Origin: Harryflintia acetispora
GTDB taxonomy: Bacteria > Bacillota > Clostridia > Oscillospirales > Ruminococcaceae
Length of the DNA: 64,000 nucleotides
Reading direction: 5' to 3'
Assembly: GCA_004340125.1 (NCBI GenBank)
Contig: SLUK01000004.1
Location: 112,781-176,780, forward strand
Within the stretch, counting starts at the first letter, position 1; the number at the start of each line of letters is the position of its first letter. The translations under genes were made by a program, and so were the position numbers. This document shows, in pieces, positions 14,744 to 23,458 of the stretch. The notes below the pieces were generated by a model. That model worked only from the letters and a program-made list of their open reading frames with translations. It searched no databases and was not told the DNA's origin.

Positions 14744-15940
14744 ATGTACTGGGAAAGCTTGCCGGCTTTCTGCGGCCTGATCGCCTATACGGCGTTATCC
14801 TTTTCCTATATGGGGGCCCTGTTCGGCGCCCGGCTGCGCGAGGGAGATTGCCTGCTCGTCTCCTGCGCCGTCAACTGCCTGATCATGGGCGTTTACAGCG
14901 CGCTGGGCCTTCCCTTGGCGCTGACCTATCTCATTACCTATCTGGTGCTGCTCGTCGAGCACCTTCTGCTTTACCGCTGCGGATTCCTCGGAACCCTCTT
15001 CGCCACCGGAATGTTCCTCTTCCACCTGATCTGTATGCGGATGATCGTCATCTCCCTGTTTTCCCTGATCTGCGGGGCGACCCCCTGGGAAATCCTCGCG
15101 CAGAGGGAGCTTTATTACGCCTCGCTCTGCACCACCATGTTCGGCTGCGCCCTCTTCGTGCTGTTCTTTAGAAAGGTGATGGAGCTGCAGACCATGCTCC
15201 TGCTGCTGGGCACCCCCGACCAGCTGCGCTTCGTGGTGTTTTCGCTGGGATGCATGAACCTCTATCTGCTCATCCTCAGCCTCGGGTTCGACGCCCCTTC
15301 CCCAAACCGGCTGCTGCCGCTGTTCCACCTGAGCACCGCCTTCATCCTGTTCGCCGCCTTCTACACCATCTTCCGGCACAGCACCCGGATGTGCGTACTG
15401 CTGGAATACCGCTCCCGCTCCCGCCAGCTGCTGCGCCTGCGGACCCGGGAGAGCGAGGAGCTGCGCGCCTTTGCCTTCAACGACGAGCTGACCGGGTTGT
15501 ATAACCGGCGGTTTGGCCAGGGACATCTGGAGGAGATGCTCTCACGGGGGCGGGAGCTGTCGGTCTGCTTTCTCGATCTGGACCACCTCAAGCTGGTCAA
15601 CGACCGGTTTGGCCACAAGGAGGGGGACGAATATATCCTCGCCGCCGCGGGGGCGCTGCGCGAGGCCTTCGGCGGCGAGGCGCTCCTCTGCCGGATGGGC
15701 GGGGACGAATTCATGGCGCTGCTGCCTGAGGTGCGCGAGGAGGAGGCCCAGGCCCGCTGCGGGGACGCGGCGAGCCGTCTGCAAGCGTTTTCCGGGCTCT
15801 ACCACCCCGGATACGACATGTCGCTGAGCTACGGCGTGGTGCACCTCCCTGCGGGCACAAAGATCGAGGCCGAGCAGGTGCTGCAATTGGCCGACGAGCG
15901 GATGTACCGGCACAAGGTGGGCCGCCGGGCGGCCCGCTGA
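14744..15940 (+). CDS. diguanylate cyclase with multi-helix membrane sensor
   Basis: 398 aa. The first ~215 residues hold six or seven hydrophobic segments (e.g. LVLLVEHLLLYRCGFLGTLF). A short coiled linker leads to a GGDEF domain (about 240-395) with FNDELTGLYNRR, CFLDLDHLKLVNDRFGH and the intact active site RMGGDEFMAL. No RxxD inhibitory site precedes GGDEF. The ATG at 14744 is preferred over 14738 because AAGGGA (14729-14734) is then nine bases away. The membrane part resembles 7TM-type sensors in layout only; no ligand can be named. Its leader contains a full terminator. Confidence 0.88.
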   Translation: MYWESLPAFCGLIAYTALSFSYMGALFGARLREGDCLLVSCAVNCLIMGVYSALGLPLALTYLITYLVLLVEHLLLYRCGFLGTLFATGMFLFHLICMRMIVISLFSLICGATPWEILAQRELYYASLCTTMFGCALFVLFFRKVMELQTMLLLLGTPDQLRFVVFSLGCMNLYLLILSLGFDAPSPNRLLPLFHLSTAFILFAAFYTIFRHSTRMCVLLEYRSRSRQLLRLRTRESEELRAFAFNDELTGLYNRRFGQGHLEEMLSRGRELSVCFLDLDHLKLVNDRFGHKEGDEYILAAAGALREAFGGEALLCRMGGDEFMALLPEVREEEAQARCGDAASRLQAFSGLYHPGYDMSLSYGVVHLPAGTKIEAEQVLQLADERMYRHKVGRRAAR

Positions 15941-15945
15941 TCAAA

Positions 15946-15982
15946 AGCCAGCCCCCTTCGGCTTCGCCGAAGGGGGCTGGCT
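15946..15982. terminator. terminator between convergent GGDEF and HAD genes
   Basis: Seventeen-base perfect arms around TTC. It is shared by both converging genes. Confidence 0.85.
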
Positions 15983-15983
15983 C

Positions 15984-16622
15984 TTATAGATATTCCAGTA
16001 TCTCTTTCCGCGAGGAGAGCACCGTGGCGCCGCTTCGGCGCAGCCGCCCGGGGGACTGGTGCCCGCCGGGGATCAGCAGGCAGCGGCAGCCGATGGCCCG
16101 CGCCGTCTCATAATCGTGCTCGGTGTCGCCCACCAGGAGCACCCCGGCGGGGTCCAGCCCCCGGCGGCGGACAAAGTCTTGTCCCAGCTCCGCTTTGCTG
16201 CGCGCGTAGATGTCCGAAACGCCCAATATTTCGTCGAAGTAGCCGAGGAGGCCGAAAAGGCCCATCTGCCAGAGCAGGTGCCGCTGGTGCGAGGCGGAGA
16301 GCACCGCTTGGCGCACGCCGCGGCGCTGCAGCTCCTGCAGCGTGTCCAGCGCCCCCTCGCACAGCGGGCAGCGCTCGCTCGCCGCAAGGTAGCGCTCATG
16401 GTAGAGCACCGCCAGGCGCTCAAACGGCTCCTTACTGAAATCGAACCCGGCCTTGCGGTAGTATTCGCTCACCGGAAAGCAAAATATCTCCTGGTAGCGC
16501 TCGGCGCTCAGCTGCGGCAGACTGCGCTCGCGCAGCATATCGTTGATCGCAGCGACACAGACCGGCGCATCGTCGAGCAGCGTGCCGTTCCAGTCCCAGA
16601 TCACCGTCGTCGTTTTTCCCAT
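15984..16622 (-). CDS. HAD superfamily phosphatase (Gph-like)
   Basis: 212 aa. Motif I is DWNGTLLDD, with the nucleophile Asp10 and the second acidic residue of the usual DxD replaced by Asn. Motif II is the VLSAS segment, and motif III/IV is K...GVLLVGDTEHDYETARAIG. A helical cap lies at about 20-90. The layout is that of phosphoglycolate-phosphatase-like enzymes, but the Asn in motif I makes exact catalysis uncertain; DWNGT occurs as a subfamily trait in some HAD proteins. The start at 16622 is followed by clean coding sequence. It is divergent from azlCD. Confidence 0.82.
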   Translation of the reverse strand: MGKTTTVIWDWNGTLLDDAPVCVAAINDMLRERSLPQLSAERYQEIFCFPVSEYYRKAGFDFSKEPFERLAVLYHERYLAASERCPLCEGALDTLQELQRRGVRQAVLSASHQRHLLWQMGLFGLLGYFDEILGVSDIYARSKAELGQDFVRRRGLDPAGVLLVGDTEHDYETARAIGCRCLLIPGGHQSPGRLRRSGATVLSSRKEILEYL

Positions 16623-16690
16623 CGTTTCCTCCCGCTTCCCGTTTTTTCTATTTTAACACAGCTTCCCGCAAACGCAAGCCGGACAGGCTG

Positions 16691-16719
16691 TGGACATTTT
16701 GCTGTTCCTATTGTACAAT
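16691..16719 (+). promoter_or_regulatory. promoter of azlCD
   Basis: TGGACA (16691-16696), a 17-bp spacer and TACAAT (16714-16719). Transcription would begin near 16726, which rules out the upstream in-frame ATG at 16718 and supports 16751 as the start. Confidence 0.65.
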
Positions 16720-16750
16720 GAATAGAAACCAATTTCGGGAGCGACAACGG

Positions 16751-17455
16751 ATGACAAAACAACGTAAGGCCCTCGCGGCCGCCTTCCCGCTCACCATCCC
16801 GGTGATGGCGGGGTACCTGTTCCTGGGGATCGCCTTCGGCATCCTCATGCAGCAAAAGGGCTACCACGCCGGCTGGTCGGCGCTGATGAGCCTGATCGTC
16901 TATGCCGGGAGCATGCAGTTCGTCGCCGTGGGGCTGCTCTCCTCCGGCTTTCACCTGGTGCAGACGGTGCTGATGACCCTGCTGGTCAATGCCAGGCACC
17001 TCTTTTACGGGATCGCCATGCTCGACAAATATGCCGGCATGGGGAAAAAGAAGCCCTATCTCGTCTTCTCTTTGACCGACGAGACCTTCTCCCTGCTCTG
17101 CTCGGCCAAGGTGCCCGAGGGGGTGGACAAGGGCTGGTTTTACCTCTTCACCTCGCTGCTCGACCAAATCTATTGGATCGCCGGCTCCTTCCTGGGCGGG
17201 GTGCTCGGGTCTTCCTTCTCCTTCGACACCAAGGGGATCGACTTTGCCATGACCGCCCTGTTCGTGGTCATCTTCACCGACCAGTGGCGCATGCCCGGCA
17301 GCCATCCCCCGGCGCTGGTGGGGCTTTTGGCGAGCGTTATTTGCCTTCTCCTCTTCGGGGCGCAGAACTTCCTGCTGCCCGCCATGGGGCTGATCCTGCT
17401 CTCCCTCATCCTGCTGCGCCGCCGGCTCCGGAAAGGGGGCGAGGCACAGTGCTGA
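16751..17455 (+). CDS. azlC: AzlC family branched-chain amino acid exporter, large subunit
   Basis: 234-aa integral membrane protein with FPLTIPVMAGYLFLGIAFGIL at the N-terminus and AGSMQFVAVGLL plus LVNARHLFYGIAML, the AzlC hallmarks. With AzlD it forms an exporter for branched-chain amino acids or their analogues (YgaZH type). The ATG at 16751 has GGGAG nine bases upstream and agrees with the promoter. The stop overlaps the azlD start by seven bases, the usual coupled arrangement. No Lrp-type azlB regulator is adjacent. Confidence 0.9.
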   Translation: MTKQRKALAAAFPLTIPVMAGYLFLGIAFGILMQQKGYHAGWSALMSLIVYAGSMQFVAVGLLSSGFHLVQTVLMTLLVNARHLFYGIAMLDKYAGMGKKKPYLVFSLTDETFSLLCSAKVPEGVDKGWFYLFTSLLDQIYWIAGSFLGGVLGSSFSFDTKGIDFAMTALFVVIFTDQWRMPGSHPPALVGLLASVICLLLFGAQNFLLPAMGLILLSLILLRRRLRKGGEAQC

Positions 17456-17778
17456 CCACCTCGCAGTCGCTCATCGTCTTTTTCGTGATCGCCCTTTGCA
17501 CCCTCCTCACCCGGGCGCTGCCCTTCCTGCTCTTTCGCGGGAAGCAGACCCCGGCGCTGGTGAGCTACCTCGGGCAGGTGCTCCCCTTCGCCATCATGGG
17601 GATGCTGGTGGTCTACTGCCTCAAGGGGATCACGCCGCTGCGCTATCCCTTTGCCCTGCCCGAGCTGATCGCCGTGGCGGGGGTGGTGGCGCTCCATCTC
17701 TGGCGGCGCAACACCCTGCTGAGTATCGCGGGGGGCACCCTGCTCTACATGGCGCTGGTGCAGTTCGTCTTTGTCTAG
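17449..17778 (+). CDS. azlD: AzlD family branched-chain amino acid exporter, small subunit
   Basis: 109 aa with four hydrophobic segments and the AzlD motifs TLLTRALPFLLFRGK and LPFAIMGMLVVYCLKG. The start is a GTG at 17449 inside the end of azlC, so translation is coupled. It is the obligate partner of AzlC. The next gene begins about 110 bp downstream behind its own promoter element. Confidence 0.88.
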   Translation: MLTTSQSLIVFFVIALCTLLTRALPFLLFRGKQTPALVSYLGQVLPFAIMGMLVVYCLKGITPLRYPFALPELIAVAGVVALHLWRRNTLLSIAGGTLLYMALVQFVFV

Positions 17779-17807
17779 AGAACAGGTAGCATATTCCCCT
17801 GCAAATG

Positions 17808-17816
17808 TGTTATAAT
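17808..17816 (+). promoter_or_regulatory. extended -10 promoter before the ABC-F gene
   Basis: TGT-TATAAT (17808-17816) is an extended -10 element without a recognisable -35. It lies 73 bp before the ABC-F start. Confidence 0.45.
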
Positions 17817-17889
17817 GGACAAGGTTCTGCGGTCCGGCGGCCAAAGCCGCCGGGCTCTTGTATTTTACTTGAAATGGAATGATGACTCG

Positions 17890-19482
17890 TTGATTACGGT
17901 AACCAATGTGGGCCTTCAGTTTGGCGCCGCCAAGCTGTTTGACAAGGTCAACCTCAAATTCACCCCCGGCAACTGCTACGGGGTGATCGGCGCCAACGGC
18001 GCGGGGAAGTCCACCTTCCTCAAAATCCTCTCAGGCGAGCTGGAGGGCTACACCGGCGAGGTGGAATTCGCCAAGGGCTGCCGCATGTCGGTCCTTCGGC
18101 AGGACCACTTCCAGTATGACGAATACCCGGTGCTGGACACCATCATTTTAGGCAACCCGCGCCTGTATGAGATCATGAAGGAGAAGGACGCCCTCTACGA
18201 GAAGCCGGATTTCAGCGAAGCGGACGGCGAGCGCGCCGCCGAGCTCGAAGGCGAATTCGCCGAGCTAAACGGCTGGGAGGCCGAGACCGAGGCCGGACGG
18301 ATTTTGCAGGGGCTGGGCCTCAGCCAGGACCTGCTCTCCTCCCCCATGCACGCCCTCTCCCAGCCCGAAAAGGTCAAGGTGCTTCTAGCCCAGGCCCTCT
18401 TCGGACAGCCGGACATCATCCTGCTCGACGAGCCGACCAACGGCCTGGACGTGCGCTCGGTGGACTGGCTGGAGGACTTCCTGCTCGACTTCGCCGGCAC
18501 GGTGATCGTGGTCTCGCATGACCGGCACTTCCTCAACACCGTCTGCACCCATATCGTGGACATCGACTACAACCGGATCAAGCTCTATGTGGGCAACTAC
18601 GACTTCTGGTACGAGTCCAGCCGGATGGTCCAGCAGATGCTGCGCGACCAGAACAAGAAGGCCGAGGACAAGATCAAGGAGTTGCAGAGCTTCATCGAGC
18701 GCTTCTCGGCCAACAAGTCCAAATCCAAGCAGGCCACCTCCCGCAAGAAGCTGCTCGAAAAGCTGACCATCGACGAGATGCCCGCCTCCTCGCGGCGCTA
18801 CCCCTGGGTCTCCTTCAAGCCGGAACGCGAGGTCGGCAAGGAGGTCCTGGCGGTGGAGAACCTCTCAAAAACGGTGGACGGCGTCCCGGTGCTGCAAAAC
18901 GTCTCCTTCCGCCTCGGGCGGGAGGACAAGGTCGCCATTCTGGGCGGCGAGCAGGCCACCACCACCCTGCTGCAGATCCTCAGCGGCGAGCTCGAGCCGG
19001 ACTCCGGCAGCTATAAATGGGGGGTGAGCACCTCCCAGTCCTATTTCCCCAAGGACAATTCCGCCTTCTTCGACGGGTCTGAATTGAACCTCATCGACTG
19101 GATGCGCCAGTTCTCTTCTGACGACGCCGAAAGCTATGTGCGCGGCTTCCTCGGGCGGATGCTCTTTTCCGGCGAGGAGCCCCTAAAGCCGGTCTCGGTC
19201 CTCTCGGGCGGCGAGCGGGTGCGCTGCATGCTCTCGCGGATGATGCTCGCGGGAAGCAACGTGCTGCTGCTCGACCAGCCCACCAACCACCTCGACCTCG
19301 AGTCGATCACCGCACTCAACAACGGCCTGATCGACTTTAAGGGGATCATCCTCTTTTCCTCCCACGACCACCAGTTTATCCAGACGGTGGCCAACCGGAT
19401 CATCGAACTGACGGACAACGGCCTGATCGACCGCAGCACCACCTACGACGAATACCTCGTCTGGAAGGATCAACAGAAATAA
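17890..19482 (+). CDS. ABC-F family ATPase, YbiT-like, with degenerate second nucleotide site
   Basis: 530-aa soluble protein with two ABC domains and no membrane segment; ABC-F proteins act on ribosomes. NBD1 has Walker A GANGAGKST (34-42), a non-canonical signature (LSQPEKVKVLLAQAL) and Walker B LLDEPTNGLD. The linker (ELQSFIERFSANKSKSKQATSR) is YbiT-like. NBD2 has GGEQATTT (352-359) instead of GxxGxGKST, so the Walker A lysine is missing. It has a normal LSGGE signature and DQPTNHLD, with Gln463 replacing the catalytic Glu. One composite ATP site should work and the other should not. The TTG start at 17890 gives the expected MITVTN beginning. Upstream in-frame ATGs lie near the promoter. 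It is not an assured resistance gene. Confidence 0.88.
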   Translation: MITVTNVGLQFGAAKLFDKVNLKFTPGNCYGVIGANGAGKSTFLKILSGELEGYTGEVEFAKGCRMSVLRQDHFQYDEYPVLDTIILGNPRLYEIMKEKDALYEKPDFSEADGERAAELEGEFAELNGWEAETEAGRILQGLGLSQDLLSSPMHALSQPEKVKVLLAQALFGQPDIILLDEPTNGLDVRSVDWLEDFLLDFAGTVIVVSHDRHFLNTVCTHIVDIDYNRIKLYVGNYDFWYESSRMVQQMLRDQNKKAEDKIKELQSFIERFSANKSKSKQATSRKKLLEKLTIDEMPASSRRYPWVSFKPEREVGKEVLAVENLSKTVDGVPVLQNVSFRLGREDKVAILGGEQATTTLLQILSGELEPDSGSYKWGVSTSQSYFPKDNSAFFDGSELNLIDWMRQFSSDDAESYVRGFLGRMLFSGEEPLKPVSVLSGGERVRCMLSRMMLAGSNVLLLDQPTNHLDLESITALNNGLIDFKGIILFSSHDHQFIQTVANRIIELTDNGLIDRSTTYDEYLVWKDQQK

Positions 19483-19506
19483 TCCAAATTCAAAAGGAGG
19501 CGCGCC

Positions 19507-20721
19507 TTGGACAGAGCCAAGCTGCCCGGCTGGATCGCCGGGCACCGGAATCCGGTCTGCACCATCGTTCTCATTCTTTTTTCCCTTATCTTTCTCTTCA
19601 CCGGCTACCGGCTGGCGACGGGGGACAACGCCTATTTCGCGGGCCAGACCCTCTCGCAGGACTACTACCGGGCAAAGGTGCTCACCGCTTCCGACGTACA
19701 TCTCGAAAGCACCACCTACGGCGACACCGAGATCGTCACCCCCAAGATGGACCTGACTGTCAAGCTGCTCGACGGGTTTCTCACGGGCGAAACGGTGGAG
19801 ATCCGCGGCCAGCACATCGAGCAGAATTCCTCGGCCAGCTTCTACCCCTACAGGGCAGGAGACGAAATCTTCGTCACCTTCGACTTCGACGAAAACGACG
19901 ACCCGGTGTGGTTCGCCAGCGACCATGTGCGGGACAAGAGCCTCTTTTTGCTCATCGGGGCGTTTTTGCTGCTGCTCGTCCTCTTCGGGGGGCGCAAAGG
20001 GGTCAACACGGTAATCACCCTGATCTTTACCACCGCCTCCGTCTTTTTGGTGATGATCCCCGCCATCATCAAGGGGGTGAACATCTACCTGCTCACCTTT
20101 ATCATCGCCTCATTCATCATCGTGATGACCCTGGGGATCGTGGCCGGCCCCTCCTCCAAGAGCCTAGCGGCCGCCGCCGGGTGTATCGGCGGGGTGGGGG
20201 TCGCGGGGATCCTCACCGTGGTCATGGAATACAGCATGAAGATTTCCGGGTTGGTGGACGAGGACTCGATGTTTGTACGGCTGATCAACCCCGACCACAT
20301 GATCGACCTGCGCGGGGTGATCTTCGGGGCCATCGCCATCGGGGCGCTGGGCGCCGTGATGGACGTGGCGATGTCCATCGCCTCCTCGCTCGACGAGCTG
20401 CTTTCCTATCAGCCCAATCTCAGTGCCGGGGAGCTGATGCGCTCGGGGCTCAACATCGGACGGGACATCATCGGCACCATGGCCAACACCCTGATCCTGG
20501 CCTACGTGGGCAGCTCGCTCAACGTGATCCTGCTGCTGATGGCCTACAACCATTCCCTCTCGGCGGTGCTCAACCGGGAGATGGTGGCCGTCGAGGTGCT
20601 CCAGTCGGTGGCGGGGAGCATAGGGATCCTCTGCGCGGTGCCCTGTACCGCCGCCGTCACCTGCGCGCTGCACAAGCTGCGCCTGCGCAAAAGGGCCGCG
20701 GCAGGGGCGAAGGCCAAGTGA
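19507..20721 (+). CDS. YibE/F-like multispan membrane protein
   Basis: 404 aa. One N-terminal helix (TIVLILFSLIFLFTGYRL), an extracytoplasmic beta-like region (about 45-145), then six or seven helices. DPDHMIDLRG-like, GAIAIGALGAVMDVAMSIASS and LAYVGSSLNVILLL are typical of the YibE/F family. Its transport role is unestablished. The TTG start at 19507 has AAAGGAGG six bases upstream. It lies 24 bp behind the ABC-F gene, so they are probably co-transcribed, and a strong terminator follows. Confidence 0.85.
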   Translation: MDRAKLPGWIAGHRNPVCTIVLILFSLIFLFTGYRLATGDNAYFAGQTLSQDYYRAKVLTASDVHLESTTYGDTEIVTPKMDLTVKLLDGFLTGETVEIRGQHIEQNSSASFYPYRAGDEIFVTFDFDENDDPVWFASDHVRDKSLFLLIGAFLLLLVLFGGRKGVNTVITLIFTTASVFLVMIPAIIKGVNIYLLTFIIASFIIVMTLGIVAGPSSKSLAAAAGCIGGVGVAGILTVVMEYSMKISGLVDEDSMFVRLINPDHMIDLRGVIFGAIAIGALGAVMDVAMSIASSLDELLSYQPNLSAGELMRSGLNIGRDIIGTMANTLILAYVGSSLNVILLLMAYNHSLSAVLNREMVAVEVLQSVAGSIGILCAVPCTAAVTCALHKLRLRKRAAAGAKAK

Positions 20722-20754
20722 ATAATCGCTCAGGTAAAATTCTTACGAATGCTT

Positions 20755-20799
20755 GAGGGCGGAGGCTGCCGACATCGGCAGCCCCCGCCCTCAGCTTTT
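20755..20799. terminator. terminator after the YibE/F gene
   Basis: Eighteen-base arms (20755-20772 and 20775-20792) with one mismatch, followed by AGCTTTTA. It lies between converging genes. Confidence 0.8.
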
Positions 20800-20828
20800 A
20801 TCCGGGCCGGGCGCGGCGCCTCCCCCAT

Positions 20829-21449
20829 CTACGCACAGGCAGACGCCCGCTCCCTTTGGCGGGCCAGGCCGCGTTCCTTTTGCCACTGCCAAAAGAAGGC
20901 GAGCATGAAAGCGAGCGCGGCGGCCGAACCGGCGAGGATCAGGATGGTGTTGACCCGCCCGCGCAGGAAATAAAATTCCGATTCCACCAGGATGTTTTCA
21001 TAAAGCGGCTTATGTTCCGAATACCCATGTTCCCGGTCCACGTCGCCGGCCACCCCGCGGTAGTCCTCATCCGGCCCGACCTTGGCGATCATATCTCCCC
21101 CGGGCAGGGAGAGCGGCATCTCCTCGGGCGTCTCGTATCCCTCCCGGATCGGCTTCGCGATCAGGAATCCAATCTCTTCCAGCTCGCAATAGTAGATCAT
21201 CTCTTCATACACCGCGCCGCTCATCGTATCGCTGTAGGTGCAAATCCCGGTGTCCTGCGCTCCGGGAATCGCGAGAGTAAAGTAGTTTCCCGAATCCTCA
21301 AAATCCTCGATCTCCTTGAAATCCCCAATGCGCACCGGCGGCAGGAGAAAGCAAAATGAATCGGACAGGAAAAAGGCGGCGAGCAATGCCGCCGCCACAA
21401 CGCCACACCCGGCGGACTTTAAAAGGTTGCCTATTATGGGGATCTCCAT
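20829..21449 (-). CDS. two-helix membrane protein of unknown function
   Basis: 206 aa, not recognised with confidence. Helices lie near residues 12-38 (GCGVVAAALLAAFFLSDSFCFLL) and 168-188 (ILILAGSAAALAFMLAFFW), with an extracytoplasmic domain of about 125 residues between them and a basic tail (QKERGLARQRER). The loop is acidic and contains GICTYSDTMSG and YYCELEEIGFLIAKPI. Similar two-helix proteins with an intervening soluble domain are common in gut Clostridia and are usually unnamed. The ATG at 21449 follows TGGAG by nine bases. It lies 34 bp behind the FAH gene and may share its transcript. Confidence 0.7.
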   Translation of the reverse strand: MEIPIIGNLLKSAGCGVVAAALLAAFFLSDSFCFLLPPVRIGDFKEIEDFEDSGNYFTLAIPGAQDTGICTYSDTMSGAVYEEMIYYCELEEIGFLIAKPIREGYETPEEMPLSLPGGDMIAKVGPDEDYRGVAGDVDREHGYSEHKPLYENILVESEFYFLRGRVNTILILAGSAAALAFMLAFFWQWQKERGLARQRERASACA

Positions 21450-21483
21450 CTGTCGTATGCTCCAGTCTGTGTTGTCAAGTCGT

Positions 21484-22236
21484 TTATCCCATTGTGTTTC
21501 GCAGCGTGCCGATCCCCCCGATTTCCACGCTGACCTCGTCCCCCCGGCGCATGGGAGCGCTGCCCGCCGGGGTCCCGGTGAGGATCACGTCCCCCGGAAG
21601 CAGCGTCATGACCCGCGAAACATACCCCACCAGCTCGGGGATGCCGAAGAGCATGTCCCCCATATTTGCCTGCTGCCGGACCTTCCCGTTGAGGGAAACC
21701 GTCAGCTGCAATTCCTTATAATCGAGCCCGGTCACCACACAGGGCCCGAGCGGGAGAAAACCGTCGAACCCCTTGCACAGCGCCCATTGGCTCCCCGGAA
21801 GCTGCAAATCGCGCGCCGTGACGTCGTTGGCGCAGGTCAGCCCGAGGATGTAGTCCTGCGCGTACTTCATGTCGATGTTCTTGGCCGGGCGGCCGATGAC
21901 CACCGCCAGCTCCCCCTCGAACTCCACTTGCTTGGACAGCGGCGGCCAGGGAATCCTTGAGCCGGGTGCCGTCACCGCCGAAGGAGGTTTTAAAAAGAGC
22001 TGCGGCTCTTTGGGCGCCCGAAGTCCCCGCTCCTGCGCATGCTCCCTGTAATTATAGGCCACCCCGACGACCTTGCCCGGCTGAACCGGCGGGAGCAGGT
22101 TCGCCCCCTCGAGCGGGAAGGAACGGCCGCTCATGCGCAGCCCCTCGAAAATGTCCCCCTGCACCTCGTAGATTGCCCCGCCCTTGATGACGCCATAGCG
22201 GATGCCGTCCCGTGTTTTTAAACGAACCAGCTTCAA
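21484..22236 (-). CDS. fumarylacetoacetate hydrolase (FAH) family protein
   Basis: 250 aa. The C-terminal catalytic region carries the FAH metal ligands in VEFEGELAVVIG (Glu-x-Glu) and CANDVTARDLQ (Asp), plus LTGTPAGSAPM. The short N-terminal part (KTRDGIRYGVIKGG) is usual for family members acting as hydratases, decarboxylases or acylpyruvases of aromatic or sugar-acid pathways. The substrate is unknown. The start appears to be a TTG at 22236 with AGGGGGCGG just upstream. It is divergent from the epimerase operon, 360 bp away, and could belong functionally to it. Confidence 0.85.
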   Translation of the reverse strand: MKLVRLKTRDGIRYGVIKGGAIYEVQGDIFEGLRMSGRSFPLEGANLLPPVQPGKVVGVAYNYREHAQERGLRAPKEPQLFLKPPSAVTAPGSRIPWPPLSKQVEFEGELAVVIGRPAKNIDMKYAQDYILGLTCANDVTARDLQLPGSQWALCKGFDGFLPLGPCVVTGLDYKELQLTVSLNGKVRQQANMGDMLFGIPELVGYVSRVMTLLPGDVILTGTPAGSAPMRRGDEVSVEIGGIGTLRNTMG

Positions 22237-22390
22237 ATTTCCGCCCCCTTTTTACTTAATTTTACTAAAACCGATTATATCACAGTTTCTATTCCCAGAA
22301 AAGTACCATTCGCCCGCTTTCGTCAGGTTTCGTCAAATAATCTGAAAGAAATTAAACAGCGTTCGCTCCTGGAAGAAAATACAATTCATA

Positions 22391-22420
22391 GAATAAATAT
22401 TCGTTCAAGGGAATAAATAT
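22391..22420. promoter_or_regulatory. 10-bp direct repeats, 20 bp apart, upstream of the epimerase operon
   Basis: GAATAAATAT occurs at 22391-22400 and 22411-22420, so both copies face the same side of the helix. They lie about 75-105 bp before the -35 element, within a 360-bp AT-rich gap. This is a candidate activator or regulator site. Confidence 0.45.
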
Positions 22421-22494
22421 AAAAATATTTTAGTCACAATGCCATAAATTAATACGTTTTCATTCGTTACTATGGAGGAATTAGCTAAAAACCC

Positions 22495-22523
22495 TTGCAA
22501 AAGTCCTCATCCATGCGTATAAT
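22495..22523 (+). promoter_or_regulatory. predicted promoter of the epimerase/ABC operon
   Basis: TTGCAA (22495-22500), a 17-bp spacer and TATAAT (22518-22523), giving a leader of about 68 nt before the first epimerase gene. Confidence 0.65.
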
Positions 22524-22597
22524 GCAGATTATCAGGAGGCGGGCAGGTGTCCGCAATATAAACACAGCCGACCTTATCAAAACGAGGAGGTAGATTT

Positions 22598-23434
22598 ATG
22601 ATTACCATTGGCAAGGACAAACTGGTGACGATGAACATCCAGTACAAATACTGGCCGCTGAAGAAATTCCTGGATGACACGGTAGACTGCGGCGTACAGA
22701 ACATCGAGCTGTGGGGCGCCGCCCCGCACTTCCATTCCGAGGACATGACCTACGCGGACATCCAGAAGGTGCGCCGCGAGATCGAGACGAGAAATCTGAG
22801 CCTCGTCTGCTACACCCCCGAACAGTGCGTCTACCCGATCAACATGGCGGCCGAAACCGAGCCCGAACGCCGGCGCAGCCTCAAGTTCTTCGAGGATTCG
22901 ATCCGGGTGGCCGGCGAGCTGCACTGCCCGAAGATGCTGGTCACCACCGGCTGGGGCTACTTCGATGACAGCAACAAGGAGGAAGCCTGGGAGCACGCGC
23001 GGGAAGGGATCTACGACCTGTGCGAGCTGGGGCTCGAGCATGGGGTAAAGATCGCGCTGGAGGTGCTGCGCACCGATGAGAGCAACCTGGTCAACAACCT
23101 CCCCTCCCTGTGCAAAATGCTAAAGGAACTGAACCACAAGAACGTGGGCGGCATGATCGACAACGCCCCGATGGGCTTCGCCGGCGAGACGCCGAAGGAT
23201 TACCTCGACGCGCTCGGCAAGGACCTCATCCACGTCCACTTCATCGACGGGACCCCGGGCGGGCACCTGGCCTGGGGGGACGGGAACCTCCCGGCCGAGC
23301 AGTACCTCGAGGAGCTGTCCGCGGGCGGGTACGAAAACTACCTCTCGCTGGAGATCACCTCCGGGCGGTACTACATGGACCCGACCGCCTCGGTCAAGCA
23401 GAGCGTCGATTACCTCTTCAAGCTCCTCAAATAA
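22598..23434 (+). CDS. sugar isomerase/epimerase, AP-endonuclease-2 TIM barrel (paralogue 1)
   Basis: 278 aa. It is a xylose-isomerase-like TIM barrel of the FrlC/tagatose-epimerase type. The four metal ligands of ketose 3-epimerases are in place: Glu in KIALEVLRTDES, Asp in GGMIDNAP, His in IHVHFIDG and Glu in YLSLEITSGRY. It shares the strand motif ELWGAAPHF and the segment CYTPEQCVYPIN with the three other paralogues in the locus. The ATG at 22598 has GAGGAGG upstream. It is the first gene of the operon, 24 bp before paralogue 2. Epimerase versus isomerase activity and substrate are not decided by sequence. Confidence 0.85.
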   Translation: MITIGKDKLVTMNIQYKYWPLKKFLDDTVDCGVQNIELWGAAPHFHSEDMTYADIQKVRREIETRNLSLVCYTPEQCVYPINMAAETEPERRRSLKFFEDSIRVAGELHCPKMLVTTGWGYFDDSNKEEAWEHAREGIYDLCELGLEHGVKIALEVLRTDESNLVNNLPSLCKMLKELNHKNVGGMIDNAPMGFAGETPKDYLDALGKDLIHVHFIDGTPGGHLAWGDGNLPAEQYLEELSAGGYENYLSLEITSGRYYMDPTASVKQSVDYLFKLLK

Positions 23435-23458
23435 GTGAAACCGTCAGGAGGAACCGCT

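Noticed and set aside
17890..19482. Antibiotic resistance ABC-F protein
   Set aside because: The sequence follows the YbiT-like housekeeping pattern without an extended resistance-type interdomain loop.
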